Assembly (NCBI GenBank): GCA_002320455.1
Contig: DCKU01000023.1
Span: forward strand, 1-15,239
Direction of reading: 5' to 3'
DNA: 15,239 nt
From: Salinisphaera sp. UBA1666
GTDB taxonomy: Bacteria; Pseudomonadota; Gammaproteobacteria; Nevskiales; Salinisphaeraceae
Shown here: piece by piece, positions 1 through 6,479 of the stretch
How positions within the stretch are numbered: the first letter of the stretch is position 1
Layout of the letters: each line of letters begins with the position of its first letter
Program-made: the position numbers and the translations under genes
The notes under the pieces: model-generated
The model's input: the letters and a program-made list of their open reading frames with translations, nothing else
The model's database searches: none
Told to the model about the DNA's origin: nothing

Positions 1-203
1 GGCGTCAGTGTTCGCTACCGTGCAACGAGCACGCCACGCTCTCACTTCCTTGTCAATCGCGCGCAAAGCACCCGGCGCGACCGCGACAGGTTGTGCAGAG
101 CTTCCTTTAGCGCGCGGCGGCAAGGGGAGTCTTTACGACGCGACCTCGGCTGATCTCGATTCAATTTGCGTCATCTGTGTAATCTGCAGATGGTTTTCAA
201 AAG
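1..203. other. Non-coding stretch at the left edge
   Basis: I see no convincing gene here. The short open frames lack homology-like character and a ribosome binding site. The stretch lies downstream of the minus-strand oxidoreductase. Near its right end is a 6-bp dyad (CATCTG at 172-177, CAGATG at 186-191) followed on the plus strand by GTTTTC. It could be a weak terminator or a short dispersed repeat, but no standard U-tract follows it in the direction of the oxidoreductase gene. Confidence 0.5.
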
Positions 204-1190
204 CTACGACTCCGAGCGCGGTGTGATCACCAGCTTGCCCGAAACGGCTCGGTTGGCCAGTGCGGCAATCGCTTCGCCGCCGCGGGCCAGCGGATATGTG
301 CCGGCGATATGGGGTTTGAGTTTGCCGTCGGCCAGCAGCCCAAACAGCGCTTTCAGATCGGCTGCATTCTGCCGCGGCTCGGTGGCCACGAACCGGCCCC
401 AGAACACGCCGATGATCGAGCAGCCCTTGAGCAGCGCCAGATTCAGCGGCGGCGCGGGGATATCGCCGGCGGCAAAGCCAATCACCAGATGCCGGCCGCG
501 CCAGGCACAGCTGCGCAGGCCCGCTTCGGTCAGCGCGCCGCCCACTGGGTCATAGACCACATCCACGCCGCGCCCGTCGGTCAGGCGTTTGATTTCGTCG
601 CGCAGGTCGGCTTCGGCGTAGTTGATGGTGTCATCCGCGCCGTGCTCGGTGCAGACCGCCAGCTTCTCGGCGCTGGAGGCCGCAGCGATCACGTGCGCGC
701 CGCAGGCCTTGGCGATCTCGATGGCGGCGAGCCCGACGCCGCCGGATGCGCCGAGCACCAGCACGGTCTCGCCGGTCTGAAGGCCCGCCCGATCCATCAG
801 GGCGTGATAGCTGGTGCCATAGGTCATCACGAAGGCCGATGCGGTGACGTGATCCACGCCGCCGGGTTTGGGAATCACGCGATCCGCGCCGGCCACCACC
901 TGCTCGGCGAATGCCCCGTAGGCCGTAAAAGCGATGACCTCATCGCCGACTTTCAGGTGTGTGACGTCACGACCCACTTCGGCGATTACGCCGGAGAGCT
1001 CGCCGCCCGGCGAGAAGGGCAGCTCCGGCTTGGTCTGATACTTGTTCTCGATGATCAGCGAATCGGGGAAATTCACGGCCGCGGCATGTACGTCGATACG
1101 GATCTGATCGGCCGCCAGCGGTGGGCCTTCGATATCCTCGACCACCAGTGTTTCCGGGGGGCCGAATTGTTTGCAGAGCAGGGCTTTCAT
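204..1190 (-). CDS. NADPH:quinone oxidoreductase-type zinc-independent MDR protein
   Basis: The 328-residue protein belongs to the medium-chain dehydrogenase/reductase superfamily, quinone oxidoreductase branch. Members reduce quinones or alpha,beta-unsaturated carbonyls with NADPH in the cytoplasm; the substrate here cannot be told. The N-terminal GroES-like domain (about 1-120) contains PGGELSGVI (61-69) and VGDEVIAF (81-88). The Rossmann domain carries the nucleotide-binding GASGGVG at 147-153 and the usual YDPVGG segment. I see no catalytic-zinc ligand set, as expected for this branch. I chose the start at 1190 (MKALLCKQFG), a typical family N-terminus; an upstream in-frame ATG at 1235 would add 15 residues that look unlike the family. 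Its length is normal. It is divergent from the lipoprotein gene and has no visible tie to the guanidine operon. Confidence 0.85.
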   Translation of the reverse strand: MKALLCKQFGPPETLVVEDIEGPPLAADQIRIDVHAAAVNFPDSLIIENKYQTKPELPFSPGGELSGVIAEVGRDVTHLKVGDEVIAFTAYGAFAEQVVAGADRVIPKPGGVDHVTASAFVMTYGTSYHALMDRAGLQTGETVLVLGASGGVGLAAIEIAKACGAHVIAAASSAEKLAVCTEHGADDTINYAEADLRDEIKRLTDGRGVDVVYDPVGGALTEAGLRSCAWRGRHLVIGFAAGDIPAPPLNLALLKGCSIIGVFWGRFVATEPRQNAADLKALFGLLADGKLKPHIAGTYPLARGGEAIAALANRAVSGKLVITPRSES

Positions 1191-1260
1191 CGCGTCGTCA
1201 TCCGTGGCGAGGTGATCCCGTACTCTATCCTCCATGAAACACGGTTTTGTTTTTTGTCTT

Positions 1261-1278
1261 CTACGTCATTAGGCGTAG
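1261..1278. promoter_or_regulatory. Small dyad in the divergent intergenic region, possible operator
   Basis: CTACG (1261-1265) and CGTAG (1274-1278) form inverted arms separated by 8 nt between the divergent oxidoreductase and lipoprotein genes. A T-rich run precedes it (about 1245-1260). No good -35/-10 pair is visible on either strand, so the role as an operator is only a guess. Confidence 0.2.
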
Positions 1279-1302
1279 AGGCCTTGCTGTACGAGTGCTG
1301 TG

Positions 1303-1833
1303 ATGTCTGTTTTCAAACCGCTGGTCGGTAGTCTTGTGTTGGCGATGGGCGTGGCTGGCTGCGCCAGCTCGCCGTCTGTCGATCGCTACCCGGCTGCCCA
1401 CACCGACGTGCCCGCCTACGACGGGTTTCTGGCCTACGGCGCGTTCAAGGATCTGTCGGTGGAGGGCCGCTTTGAAAAAGCGCTCTGCGCGCGGCTGATG
1501 CAGGCCGGCCACGCCTGTACGCCCATGCTGGCAGTCGCCACACCCACGTCGCCCCAGGACAGCGCCAGCCGGCAACGCGCGATGCAGGCCTCGGGCGCCC
1601 AGGCGGCGCTCATTGTCGAACTGCTAGATCCGGAGACCACCTCGCGCCGGCTATTGGCCGACGGCCGGCCGGCCTATCGCGTCAGCGTGATCGATATCGA
1701 CTCGCAGGCGCTCGCCGCACAGCTGGTGATCGGCGATTCAAAACAGGCGCATACGCTAAAGGCGCGCGCCAAGGCCGTGGCCGAGGCAACAACGGGCGCG
1801 CTCGCGGACGCCGGATGGCTGGCCCCGCGCTGA
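1303..1833 (+). CDS. Small putative lipoprotein of unknown function
   Basis: This 176-residue protein starts with a clear lipoprotein signal: short basic N-terminus, hydrophobic run (LVGSLVLAMG) and lipobox VAGC with the acceptor Cys at 20, followed by ASS. The residue after the Cys is Ala, not Asp, so by the +2 rule the outer membrane is the likely destination. The mature part is a soluble alpha/beta-looking domain with two further cysteines (about 62 and 72) that might form a disulfide. I do not recognise the family. A GTG directly before the ATG (1300) would add one residue; no strong ribosome binding site decides between them. It is flanked by a divergent oxidoreductase and a convergent tRNA, so it is probably a single-gene unit. 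Confidence 0.75.
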   Translation: MSVFKPLVGSLVLAMGVAGCASSPSVDRYPAAHTDVPAYDGFLAYGAFKDLSVEGRFEKALCARLMQAGHACTPMLAVATPTSPQDSASRQRAMQASGAQAALIVELLDPETTSRRLLADGRPAYRVSVIDIDSQALAAQLVIGDSKQAHTLKARAKAVAEATTGALADAGWLAPR

Positions 1834-1849
1834 GCCGAAATTAAGGAAA

Positions 1850-1925
1850 TGGAGCGGCGGACGAGATTCGAACTCGCGACCTCGACCGTGGGAGGGTCGC
1901 GCTCTACCAACTGAGCTACCGCCGC
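1850..1925 (-). tRNA. tRNA-Gly (anticodon CCC)
   Basis: Read on the minus strand, the 76 nt fold completely. The acceptor stem is GCGGCGG paired with CCGCCGC, and the D arm is GCTC/GAGC. The anticodon arm is CGACC/GGTCG around the loop CTCCCAC, giving anticodon CCC (reads GGG). The variable loop is AGGTC. The T arm is GCGAG-TTCGAAT-CTCGT, with one G-T pair. The discriminator is T and the 3' CCA is encoded. The 3' end faces the lipoprotein gene, and no direct repeat of the 3' end is seen nearby, so it does not look like an occupied integration site. Confidence 0.95.
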
Positions 1926-1937
1926 TCGACAGACGAA

Positions 1938-1966
1938 ATACTGCGGCAATCTGGGATTCAGAGCAA
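1938..1966 (-). promoter_or_regulatory. Possible sigma-70 promoter of tRNA-Gly
   Basis: On the minus strand, TTGCTC (complement of 1961-1966) and CAGTAT (complement of 1938-1943) are separated by exactly 17 nt and lie just upstream of the tRNA 5' end. The -35 matches the consensus moderately and the -10 poorly. It is supported mainly by position. Confidence 0.3.
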
Positions 1967-1975
1967 GCGGTGTCG

Positions 1976-2035
1976 GGCACCGAGGCAGTGCCGCTCTTTG
2001 GTGCGGTCGCGCGCCGGGTGCCCATCGGCGGTGCA
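1976..2035 (+). promoter_or_regulatory. Cluster of three candidate NtrC-binding sites (enhancer)
   Basis: The NtrC consensus is TGCACC-N5-GGTGCA, that is GCAC-N7-GTGC at its core. Three 17-bp matches lie here. 1976-1992 is the symmetric GGCAC-N7-GTGCC. 1989-2005 is a weaker match with an intact GGTGC right half. 2019-2035 begins TGC and ends in a perfect GGTGCA half. Counted by eye, they match 9, 9 and 10 of the 12 fixed positions. They lie about 110-155 bp upstream of the start site predicted from the -24/-12 promoter at 2112-2126, a usual enhancer distance for NtrC. GTGC is common in GC-rich DNA, so single sites could be chance; the arrangement is what counts. Confidence 0.42.
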
Positions 2036-2091
2036 TGGCGAAGCGGGGCGTCGACCCGGACTCGATCGCTTATTCCGCATATTGTTTTCTG

Positions 2092-2104
2092 AATCAATGG
2101 TTTG
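2092..2104 (+). promoter_or_regulatory. IHF-binding consensus match
   Basis: The 13 bases AATCAATGGTTTG fit the IHF consensus WATCAANNNNTTR at every fixed position. The site lies in a locally AT-rich stretch between the candidate NtrC sites and the -24/-12 element, where IHF bends DNA at many sigma-54 promoters. It is slightly closer to the promoter than usual. Confidence 0.45.
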
Positions 2105-2111
2105 TGTTTTC

Positions 2112-2126
2112 TGGCACGGATAGTGC
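2112..2126 (+). promoter_or_regulatory. Candidate sigma-54 (-24/-12) promoter of the guanidine operon
   Basis: TGGCAC (2112-2117) and GTGC (2123-2126) are separated by 5 nt, so the invariant GG and GC are exactly 10 nt apart, as sigma-54 requires. The only deviation from TGGCAC-N5-TTGC is G for the first T of the -12 block. The predicted start is near 2137, about 50 nt before the riboswitch. No convincing sigma-70 promoter was seen in the gap. Sigma-54 control fits an operon that yields ammonia. Confidence 0.5.
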
Positions 2127-2185
2127 CTAAGAGAGGGCAGCTGTAAGGTGTCGACAGTCTGCCTGTCGCCCGAACGAAGAAATGG

Positions 2186-2286
2186 ATGGCTAGGGTTCCG
2201 CCAACGGCTGTTGGGCCTGGACCGAGAGCGATCGACCGAACGCATAAACGGCGACGGTTACACGGCGGGATAAAAGCCCGGGAGGT
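2186..2286 (+). promoter_or_regulatory. Guanidine-I riboswitch (ykkC class)
   Basis: The stretch carries the conserved ykkC landmarks in order: CTAGGGTTCCG (2190-2200); a hairpin CCAAC/GTTGG (2201-2205, 2210-2214); CTGGACCGAGAG (2217-2228), with GGACC able to pair back to GGTTCC; a second arm closed by GACCG (2234-2238) and CGGTT (2255-2259); and the hallmark ACACGGCGGGATAAAAGCCC and following GGGAGG (2260-2285), whose P3 stem is CGGG/CCCG around the loop ATAAAAG. The class binds guanidinium and switches on guanidine export or degradation genes. It lies 66 nt before the first gene of an operon encoding the full guanidine degradation set, the classic context. Confidence 0.93.
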
Positions 2287-2346
2287 CAGACACGGCGTGC
2301 TGTGTTCGATGCCTCCAGCTTTTATTCGAACGATGCCCCTGGAGGC
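2281..2346 (+). promoter_or_regulatory. Expression platform of the guanidine-I riboswitch (terminator and SD-sequestering alternatives)
   Basis: GGAGGT at the aptamer's 3' edge (2281-2286) can pair with GCCTCC (2311-2316), stacked on an inner hairpin ACACGG/CTGTGT (2290-2305) and followed by AGCTTTTATT: a terminator-like fold. The same 2311-2318 segment (GCCTCCAG) is also perfectly complementary to CTGGAGGC at 2339-2346, which contains the GGAGG ribosome binding site of the first gene. The two helices exclude each other. Because the terminator uses an aptamer strand, guanidine binding should prevent it (an ON switch). How the SD helix is opened is not clear from sequence. Confidence 0.55.
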
Positions 2347-2351
2347 CATCA

Positions 2352-3404
2352 ATGACCGTGCGCAAGCTGTCTATTTTCGTTCTCGCGGCTGTTCTGTTCG
2401 CTTTTTCTTCGGCGTCTCCGGCCCAGCACGAGCGGGATAACTTTCGAATCGCCTGGTCGATCTATGTCGGCTGGATGCCCTGGGCCTATGCCGACAGCCA
2501 GGGCATCGTCGACAAATGGGCTGATAAATACGACATCGATATCGACCTGATTCAGGTCAACGATTACGTCGAGTCCATCAACCAGTACACCGCCGGCAAC
2601 GTCGACGGGGTCACGGCCACCAACATGGACGCGTTGACGCTGCCCGCGGCCAGCGGTGTCGATACCACGGCGATCATTCTGGGCGATTACTCGAACGGCA
2701 ACGACGGCGTAGTACTCAAGGGCGCCACCTCGCTCGAGGATATCGCGGGGCGACAGGTCAATCTGGTGCAGTACAGCGTCTCCGACTATCTGTTGTCGCG
2801 GGCCCTGGACAGCGTCGGGATGACCCAGCGCGATATTTCGCCGGTGAATACGGCCGATGCTGACATCGTGGGGGCCTTTGCCAACCCGGACGTCACTGCG
2901 GCAGTGACCTGGAACCCGCAGCTATCGGTGATCTCGAATATGCCGGATGCAACGCGGGTGTTCAGCTCCAAGCAGATTCCGCGCGAGATTCTGGATCTGA
3001 CCATCGTCAATACCGACACGCTGAACGCCAATCCCGACTTGGGCAAGGCACTGGTCGGGGCCTGGTACGAGGTGATGGCCAAGATGGCAGCGGATGATCC
3101 GCAGGCGCTGTCGATCATGGCCGAGGCGGCCGGCACCGATCTGGCCGGCTATCGCCAACAGCTGGCGGCCACGCATCTGTATACCGACCCGGCCGAAGCG
3201 GCCGAGTTGATGGCCGATCCCGAGCTGCTGGAGACCATGCAGAAGGTGGCGCGCTTCAGCTTCAAGCAGGGGCTGCTGGGGCCTTCGGCGCCGAGCCCGG
3301 AGGTGATCGGTATCCGTTCGCCAGCCGGCGTCTATGGCAACAATGCCCATATCAAGCTGCGCTTCGACCCGCGCTTTACCCGTAACGTCGAGCCGGCCAA
3401 ATGA
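2352..3404 (+). CDS. ABC transporter periplasmic binding protein, guanidine/urea-carboxylase operon type
   Basis: The 350-residue protein is a NitT/TauT-like solute-binding protein of the subfamily usually annotated 'urea carboxylase-related aminomethyl/urea ABC transporter, periplasmic protein'. A Sec signal peptide is evident (basic MTVRK, hydrophobic IFVLAAVLFAF, likely cleavage after SPA at residue 24). The mature part has the family look: AWSIYVGWMPWAYA near the N-terminus, then YTAGNVDGVTATNMDAL and the lobe containing LVQYSVSDYLLSRAL. It should capture substrate in the periplasm and hand it to the permease encoded next. The ligand is inferred from the operon to be guanidine or a close relative; this has not been shown by the sequence. 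The start has a perfect GGAGG 6 nt upstream, buried in a potential hairpin of the riboswitch leader. It is the first gene of the operon. Confidence 0.88.
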   Translation: MTVRKLSIFVLAAVLFAFSSASPAQHERDNFRIAWSIYVGWMPWAYADSQGIVDKWADKYDIDIDLIQVNDYVESINQYTAGNVDGVTATNMDALTLPAASGVDTTAIILGDYSNGNDGVVLKGATSLEDIAGRQVNLVQYSVSDYLLSRALDSVGMTQRDISPVNTADADIVGAFANPDVTAAVTWNPQLSVISNMPDATRVFSSKQIPREILDLTIVNTDTLNANPDLGKALVGAWYEVMAKMAADDPQALSIMAEAAGTDLAGYRQQLAATHLYTDPAEAAELMADPELLETMQKVARFSFKQGLLGPSAPSPEVIGIRSPAGVYGNNAHIKLRFDPRFTRNVEPAK

Positions 3405-3444
3405 TCCGTCTCGCCAGGTCGTGTGCAACCAGCGGGGGCGGGCG

Positions 3445-4272
3445 ATGAAGCGGCTGATCAACTATCGCGGCAGCCGTGGCCTGCGCGTGGCCCTGGCCTT
3501 GATGCCGTTCATCGTTCTGGCCGTCGTCTATATCGCCGTTGCCAACCACAAGACCGAGGCCAACCCCAACCAGCGGCTGTTTCCGACCGTGGACAAGGTC
3601 AGCCAGACCATGGCTCGCATGGCTACGGAACCCGACATGCGCAGCGGCGAGATCGCGCTCTGGGCCGATACCCAGGCCAGCCTGAAACGACTTGGCGTCG
3701 GGGTCGCGATCAGTGCGGTCACGGCGCTGGTGTTCGGGCTGCTGGCCGGTGGTATTCCGTTGTTTCGGGCGCCGTTTTCGCCGCTGATTACGGTGCTGTC
3801 GCTGATCCCGCCCATGGCGATTCTGCCGATTCTATTCATCGTCTTCGGCACCGGCGAGCTGGCCAAGATCGCGCTGATCGTAATTGGCATCACGCCGTTT
3901 CTGATTCGGGATCTGACGGAAGAGGCCCAGCGGCTGCCCGAGGAACAAAAGATCAAGGCCCAGACGCTGGGGGCAAACTCTTGGCAGGTACTGACACGGG
4001 TCTTGCTGCCGCAGTTGACCCCGCGTCTGCTCTCGACCACGCGACTGGCGCTTGGCAGTGCCTGGCTGTTCTTGATCGCCGCCGAGGCCATCGCAGCCCA
4101 GTCCGGGCTGGGGTATCGCATCTTTCTGGTCCGACGCTATCTGTCGATGGATGTGATCCTGCCGTACGTGGCGTGGATCACGCTGCTGGCGTTCGTCATC
4201 GATCGAGTGCTGTATCTCGTCTCCAAGACCTGGTTCCGGTGGTATCACGTCGACGAGCAGGCTTCATCATGA
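3445..4272 (+). CDS. ABC transporter permease, guanidine operon
   Basis: The 275-residue inner-membrane protein belongs to the binding-protein-dependent permease family (NitT/TauT type, SsuC-like). About six hydrophobic segments can be seen: roughly 14-33, 86-107, 113-135, 141-155, 201-218 and 236-260. The cytoplasmic EAA loop that docks the ATPase lies at about 169-190 (IKAQTLGANSWQVLTRVLLP), with the key Gly at 176. I chose the ATG at 3445 (MKRLINYRGS) over an upstream in-frame ATG at 3334, because the latter would overlap the preceding gene by 71 nt and code for a non-family extension. The gap to the binding-protein gene is 40 nt. Its last codon overlaps the ATPase start (ATGA), implying translational coupling. 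Confidence 0.88.
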   Translation: MKRLINYRGSRGLRVALALMPFIVLAVVYIAVANHKTEANPNQRLFPTVDKVSQTMARMATEPDMRSGEIALWADTQASLKRLGVGVAISAVTALVFGLLAGGIPLFRAPFSPLITVLSLIPPMAILPILFIVFGTGELAKIALIVIGITPFLIRDLTEEAQRLPEEQKIKAQTLGANSWQVLTRVLLPQLTPRLLSTTRLALGSAWLFLIAAEAIAAQSGLGYRIFLVRRYLSMDVILPYVAWITLLAFVIDRVLYLVSKTWFRWYHVDEQASS

Positions 4273-5066
4273 GTCTGGTACGCGCAACCAACCTAGAAAA
4301 ACGCTACGGCAACGACGTCGTGCTCGAGCGTTTGAATTTCAGCGTCGCCGCCGGCGAGTTCGTGACCATCGTCGGTGCTTCGGGCTGTGGCAAGACCACG
4401 TTCTTGAAGATGCTGCTGGGGACCGAAACCTACTCGAGCGGGGCGCTAGCGCTCGACGAGACCCCTATCCCGAACGAGCCCGGCCCGGATCGCGGCGTGG
4501 TGTTTCAGAAGTATTCGGTCTTTCCGCATCTAAGCGTGCTGGGCAACGTGATCATGGCCGAAGAGCTGGCGCGCTCGCCGTGGCTGGGCAAGCTGTTCGG
4601 CAAGCGCCGACGCCGGGCCCGCGAGGCGGCCGTCGAAAGACTGACCGAAGTGGGCCTGGCCGATGCGCTGGACAAGTATCCCCACGAGCTGTCCGGCGGC
4701 ATGCAGCAACGCTTGGCGATCGCCCAGGCCTTGATGATGCGACCGCGCATTCTTCTGCTCGACGAGCCCTTTGGCGCGCTCGATCCCGGCATCCGGCGCG
4801 ATATGCACGCCCTGATCGGTCGGCTCTGGCGAGAGCTGGGGCTGACCGTGTTCATGATCACCCACGATCTGGAAGAAGCCTTTGCGCTGGGCACTCGGGT
4901 CTGGGTATTCGACAAGATCCGTCACGACGCCCAAGCCCCCGAGGCCTACGGCGCCACGATCACCTACGACCTGGACGCAGATCGCCATCACGACATGAAA
5001 AGCGCGGCCGCTTCGCGCCTGGATCGCGACGGCACGCATCCACGAACCGCTACCCCGGAGGATTAA
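4269..5066 (+). CDS. ABC transporter ATP-binding protein, guanidine operon
   Basis: The 265-residue cytoplasmic ATPase completes the importer. All motifs are intact: Walker A GASGCGKT (36-43), Q-loop Gln80 in VVFQK, signature LSGGM (141-145), Walker B ILLLDE (161-166), D-loop ALD (170-172) and switch His199 in ITHD. The C-terminal stretch of about 50 residues after the ABC core is charged and His/Asp-rich (DLDADRHHDMK). The family is SsuB/TauB/NrtD-like, in the version found in urea/guanidine carboxylase operons. The start at 4269 overlaps the permease stop by 4 nt. The ribosome binding site of the next gene (CGGAGG, 5056-5061) lies inside its last codons, three bases before the stop codon. 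Confidence 0.92.
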   Translation: MSLVRATNLEKRYGNDVVLERLNFSVAAGEFVTIVGASGCGKTTFLKMLLGTETYSSGALALDETPIPNEPGPDRGVVFQKYSVFPHLSVLGNVIMAEELARSPWLGKLFGKRRRRAREAAVERLTEVGLADALDKYPHELSGGMQQRLAIAQALMMRPRILLLDEPFGALDPGIRRDMHALIGRLWRELGLTVFMITHDLEEAFALGTRVWVFDKIRHDAQAPEAYGATITYDLDADRHHDMKSAAASRLDRDGTHPRTATPED

Positions 5067-5069
5067 TCC

Positions 5070-5792
5070 ATGGCCGAATTCGACTACCAGACGTTTCTAC
5101 CCGGCGGTCAGCACTGGTCGCTGCGACTGCGGCGAGGTACCACCCTGACCCTGACCGCCGAGGCCGCCGATACCAACGTCGGCATGTTGTTCTACAACCC
5201 GGAAAACCTGCTGGAGCGCTTGAACCTGCCGGACACGCTCAAAGCCCAGCATACGTTTCACCTGACGGCCGGCCACTGTCTGTTTTCCGACATGGGGCGT
5301 GTTTTCGCCTCGATCGTCCACGACGATCTGGGCTGGCACGACAGCGTCGGCGGCAACCTGCACGCCGAGCACATGGTAGACAAGGGCTGGCAGCCGGTCA
5401 GTTTCCAGGACGCACTCAACGATCGAACCCAGACCGGCCACGACAGTTTTCTGATCGAGCTGGCCAAGTACGGGCTGGGCCCGCGTGATCTGGCGGCCAA
5501 CCTGAATCTGTTTACCAAGATCGCCGCCGACGACGCCGGGCATCTGTCATACGTGCCGGGGCATTGTCAGCCGGGCGCTTCGGTGACCCTGCGTTTCGAG
5601 ATGGACACCCTGATCGCCCTACATACCTGCCCACACCCCATGGACCCGGCCGTCGATTATCCCAAGCGCGGGGTACATATCGGACTGGGCGCGGCCGCGC
5701 CGGTCGCCGATGACGATGCCTGCTATCGCCACTGCGAAGAAAACACACGCGGCTTTGAAAACAACCGTCTGTATCACCTGGGTGCCGCTTAA
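5070..5792 (+). CDS. cgdA: Carboxyguanidine deiminase subunit (DUF1989; 'urea carboxylase-associated protein')
   Basis: The 240-residue cytoplasmic protein is one of two DUF1989 paralogues that flank urea/guanidine carboxylase genes and were long annotated as urea carboxylase- or urea amidolyase-associated proteins. The family is now known to form CgdAB, which deiminates carboxyguanidine to allophanate and ammonia. Family signatures include TNVGMLFYNPENLLERLN near residues 34-51, the HLTAGHCLFSDMGRVFASI segment, GWHDSVGGN and the C-terminal HTCPHPMDPAVDYP. It has a strong GGAGG 8 nt before the ATG and starts 3 nt after the ATPase stop. A 27-nt gap separates it from its paralogue. The A/B lettering follows gene order and could be the reverse; assignment to the pair is firm, the letter is not. 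Confidence 0.85.
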   Translation: MAEFDYQTFLPGGQHWSLRLRRGTTLTLTAEAADTNVGMLFYNPENLLERLNLPDTLKAQHTFHLTAGHCLFSDMGRVFASIVHDDLGWHDSVGGNLHAEHMVDKGWQPVSFQDALNDRTQTGHDSFLIELAKYGLGPRDLAANLNLFTKIAADDAGHLSYVPGHCQPGASVTLRFEMDTLIALHTCPHPMDPAVDYPKRGVHIGLGAAAPVADDDACYRHCEENTRGFENNRLYHLGAA

Positions 5793-5819
5793 GGCACAGC
5801 CCCAAACAGGAGCAACGAC

Positions 5820-6458
5820 ATGACGATCCGCAGTACCAAACCCGCCGAGAACGCGGTCTTGTCGCACCGTATCCCCGCGGGCGATCACTACATCGGCCCG
5901 GTGCGGGCCGGACAGACCATTCGCCTGGTCGACGTCGAGGGCAATGAGGCCGCCGATACGCTGTTCTACAACCTGCACGATCCGGCCGAGCGCTATAGCT
6001 GCATGGATACCGTGCGCGAGCAGCGCCAGGTTTATCTGACGACCGGCTCGACGCTGCGCTCGAACCTCAACAATCCCATGCTCACGATCACCGCCGATAC
6101 CGTCGGTCGCCACGACACGCTGGGCGGGGCCTGTGCCAGCGAGTCCAACACGGTGCGCTACGACCTGGAAAAACGGCATATGCACAGCTGTCGCGACAAC
6201 TGGATGTTGGCGATTGCCAACCACCCCGAATACGGCATCGACAAGCGCGATATCGCGCACAACATCAATTTCTTCATGAACGTGCCGGTCACCGCCAACG
6301 GCGATCTGTACTTCGACGATGGCCTGTCGGGGCCGGGTAAATACGTCGAGATGCAGGCCGAGATGGATGTCGTGGTGCTGATCTCGAACTGCCCGCAGAT
6401 CAACAACCCCTGCAGCGGCTTCAACCCGACGCCGCTGGATATCCTGATCTGGGACTAG
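5820..6458 (+). CDS. cgdB: Carboxyguanidine deiminase subunit (DUF1989; second 'urea carboxylase-associated protein')
   Basis: The 212-residue paralogue of the preceding protein shares the DUF1989 architecture: GNEAADTLFYNLHDPAERYS near residues 40-60, GRHDTLGGACASESN, the DKRDIAHNINFFMNVPV stretch and the C-terminal signature CPQINNPCSGFNPTPL with Cys191 and Cys198. The equivalent region of the first subunit keeps CPHP but lacks the second Cys, consistent with a catalytic/partner split inside a heteromeric enzyme; which subunit is catalytic is not readable here. AGGAG lies 7 nt before the ATG. The stop codon is followed by 86 nt that contain the tandem-hairpin guanidine-II element, so this gene is the last one under sole control of the class I leader. 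Subunit lettering is by gene order. Confidence 0.85.
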   Translation: MTIRSTKPAENAVLSHRIPAGDHYIGPVRAGQTIRLVDVEGNEAADTLFYNLHDPAERYSCMDTVREQRQVYLTTGSTLRSNLNNPMLTITADTVGRHDTLGGACASESNTVRYDLEKRHMHSCRDNWMLAIANHPEYGIDKRDIAHNINFFMNVPVTANGDLYFDDGLSGPGKYVEMQAEMDVVVLISNCPQINNPCSGFNPTPLDILIWD

Positions 6459-6479
6459 CCTCGACCGGCCACGGCTCGA

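Noticed and set aside
309..1331. Long plus-strand open frame (340 codons) opposite the quinone oxidoreductase
   Set aside because: It mirrors the codons of the real minus-strand gene, has no family motifs and no ribosome binding site. The minus-strand protein has clear MDR motifs.
1850..2351. tRNA-Gly as an integration site for a guanidine island
   Set aside because: The operon lies on the 5' side of the tRNA. No integrase gene and no repeat of the tRNA 3' end were seen in the window, and base composition does not shift noticeably.
3423..4268. Upstream in-frame extension of the ATPase reading frame through the permease gene
   Set aside because: This part is an out-of-frame shadow of the permease with no domain features. 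The ABC domain begins exactly at ATG 4269, with an ATGA overlap.
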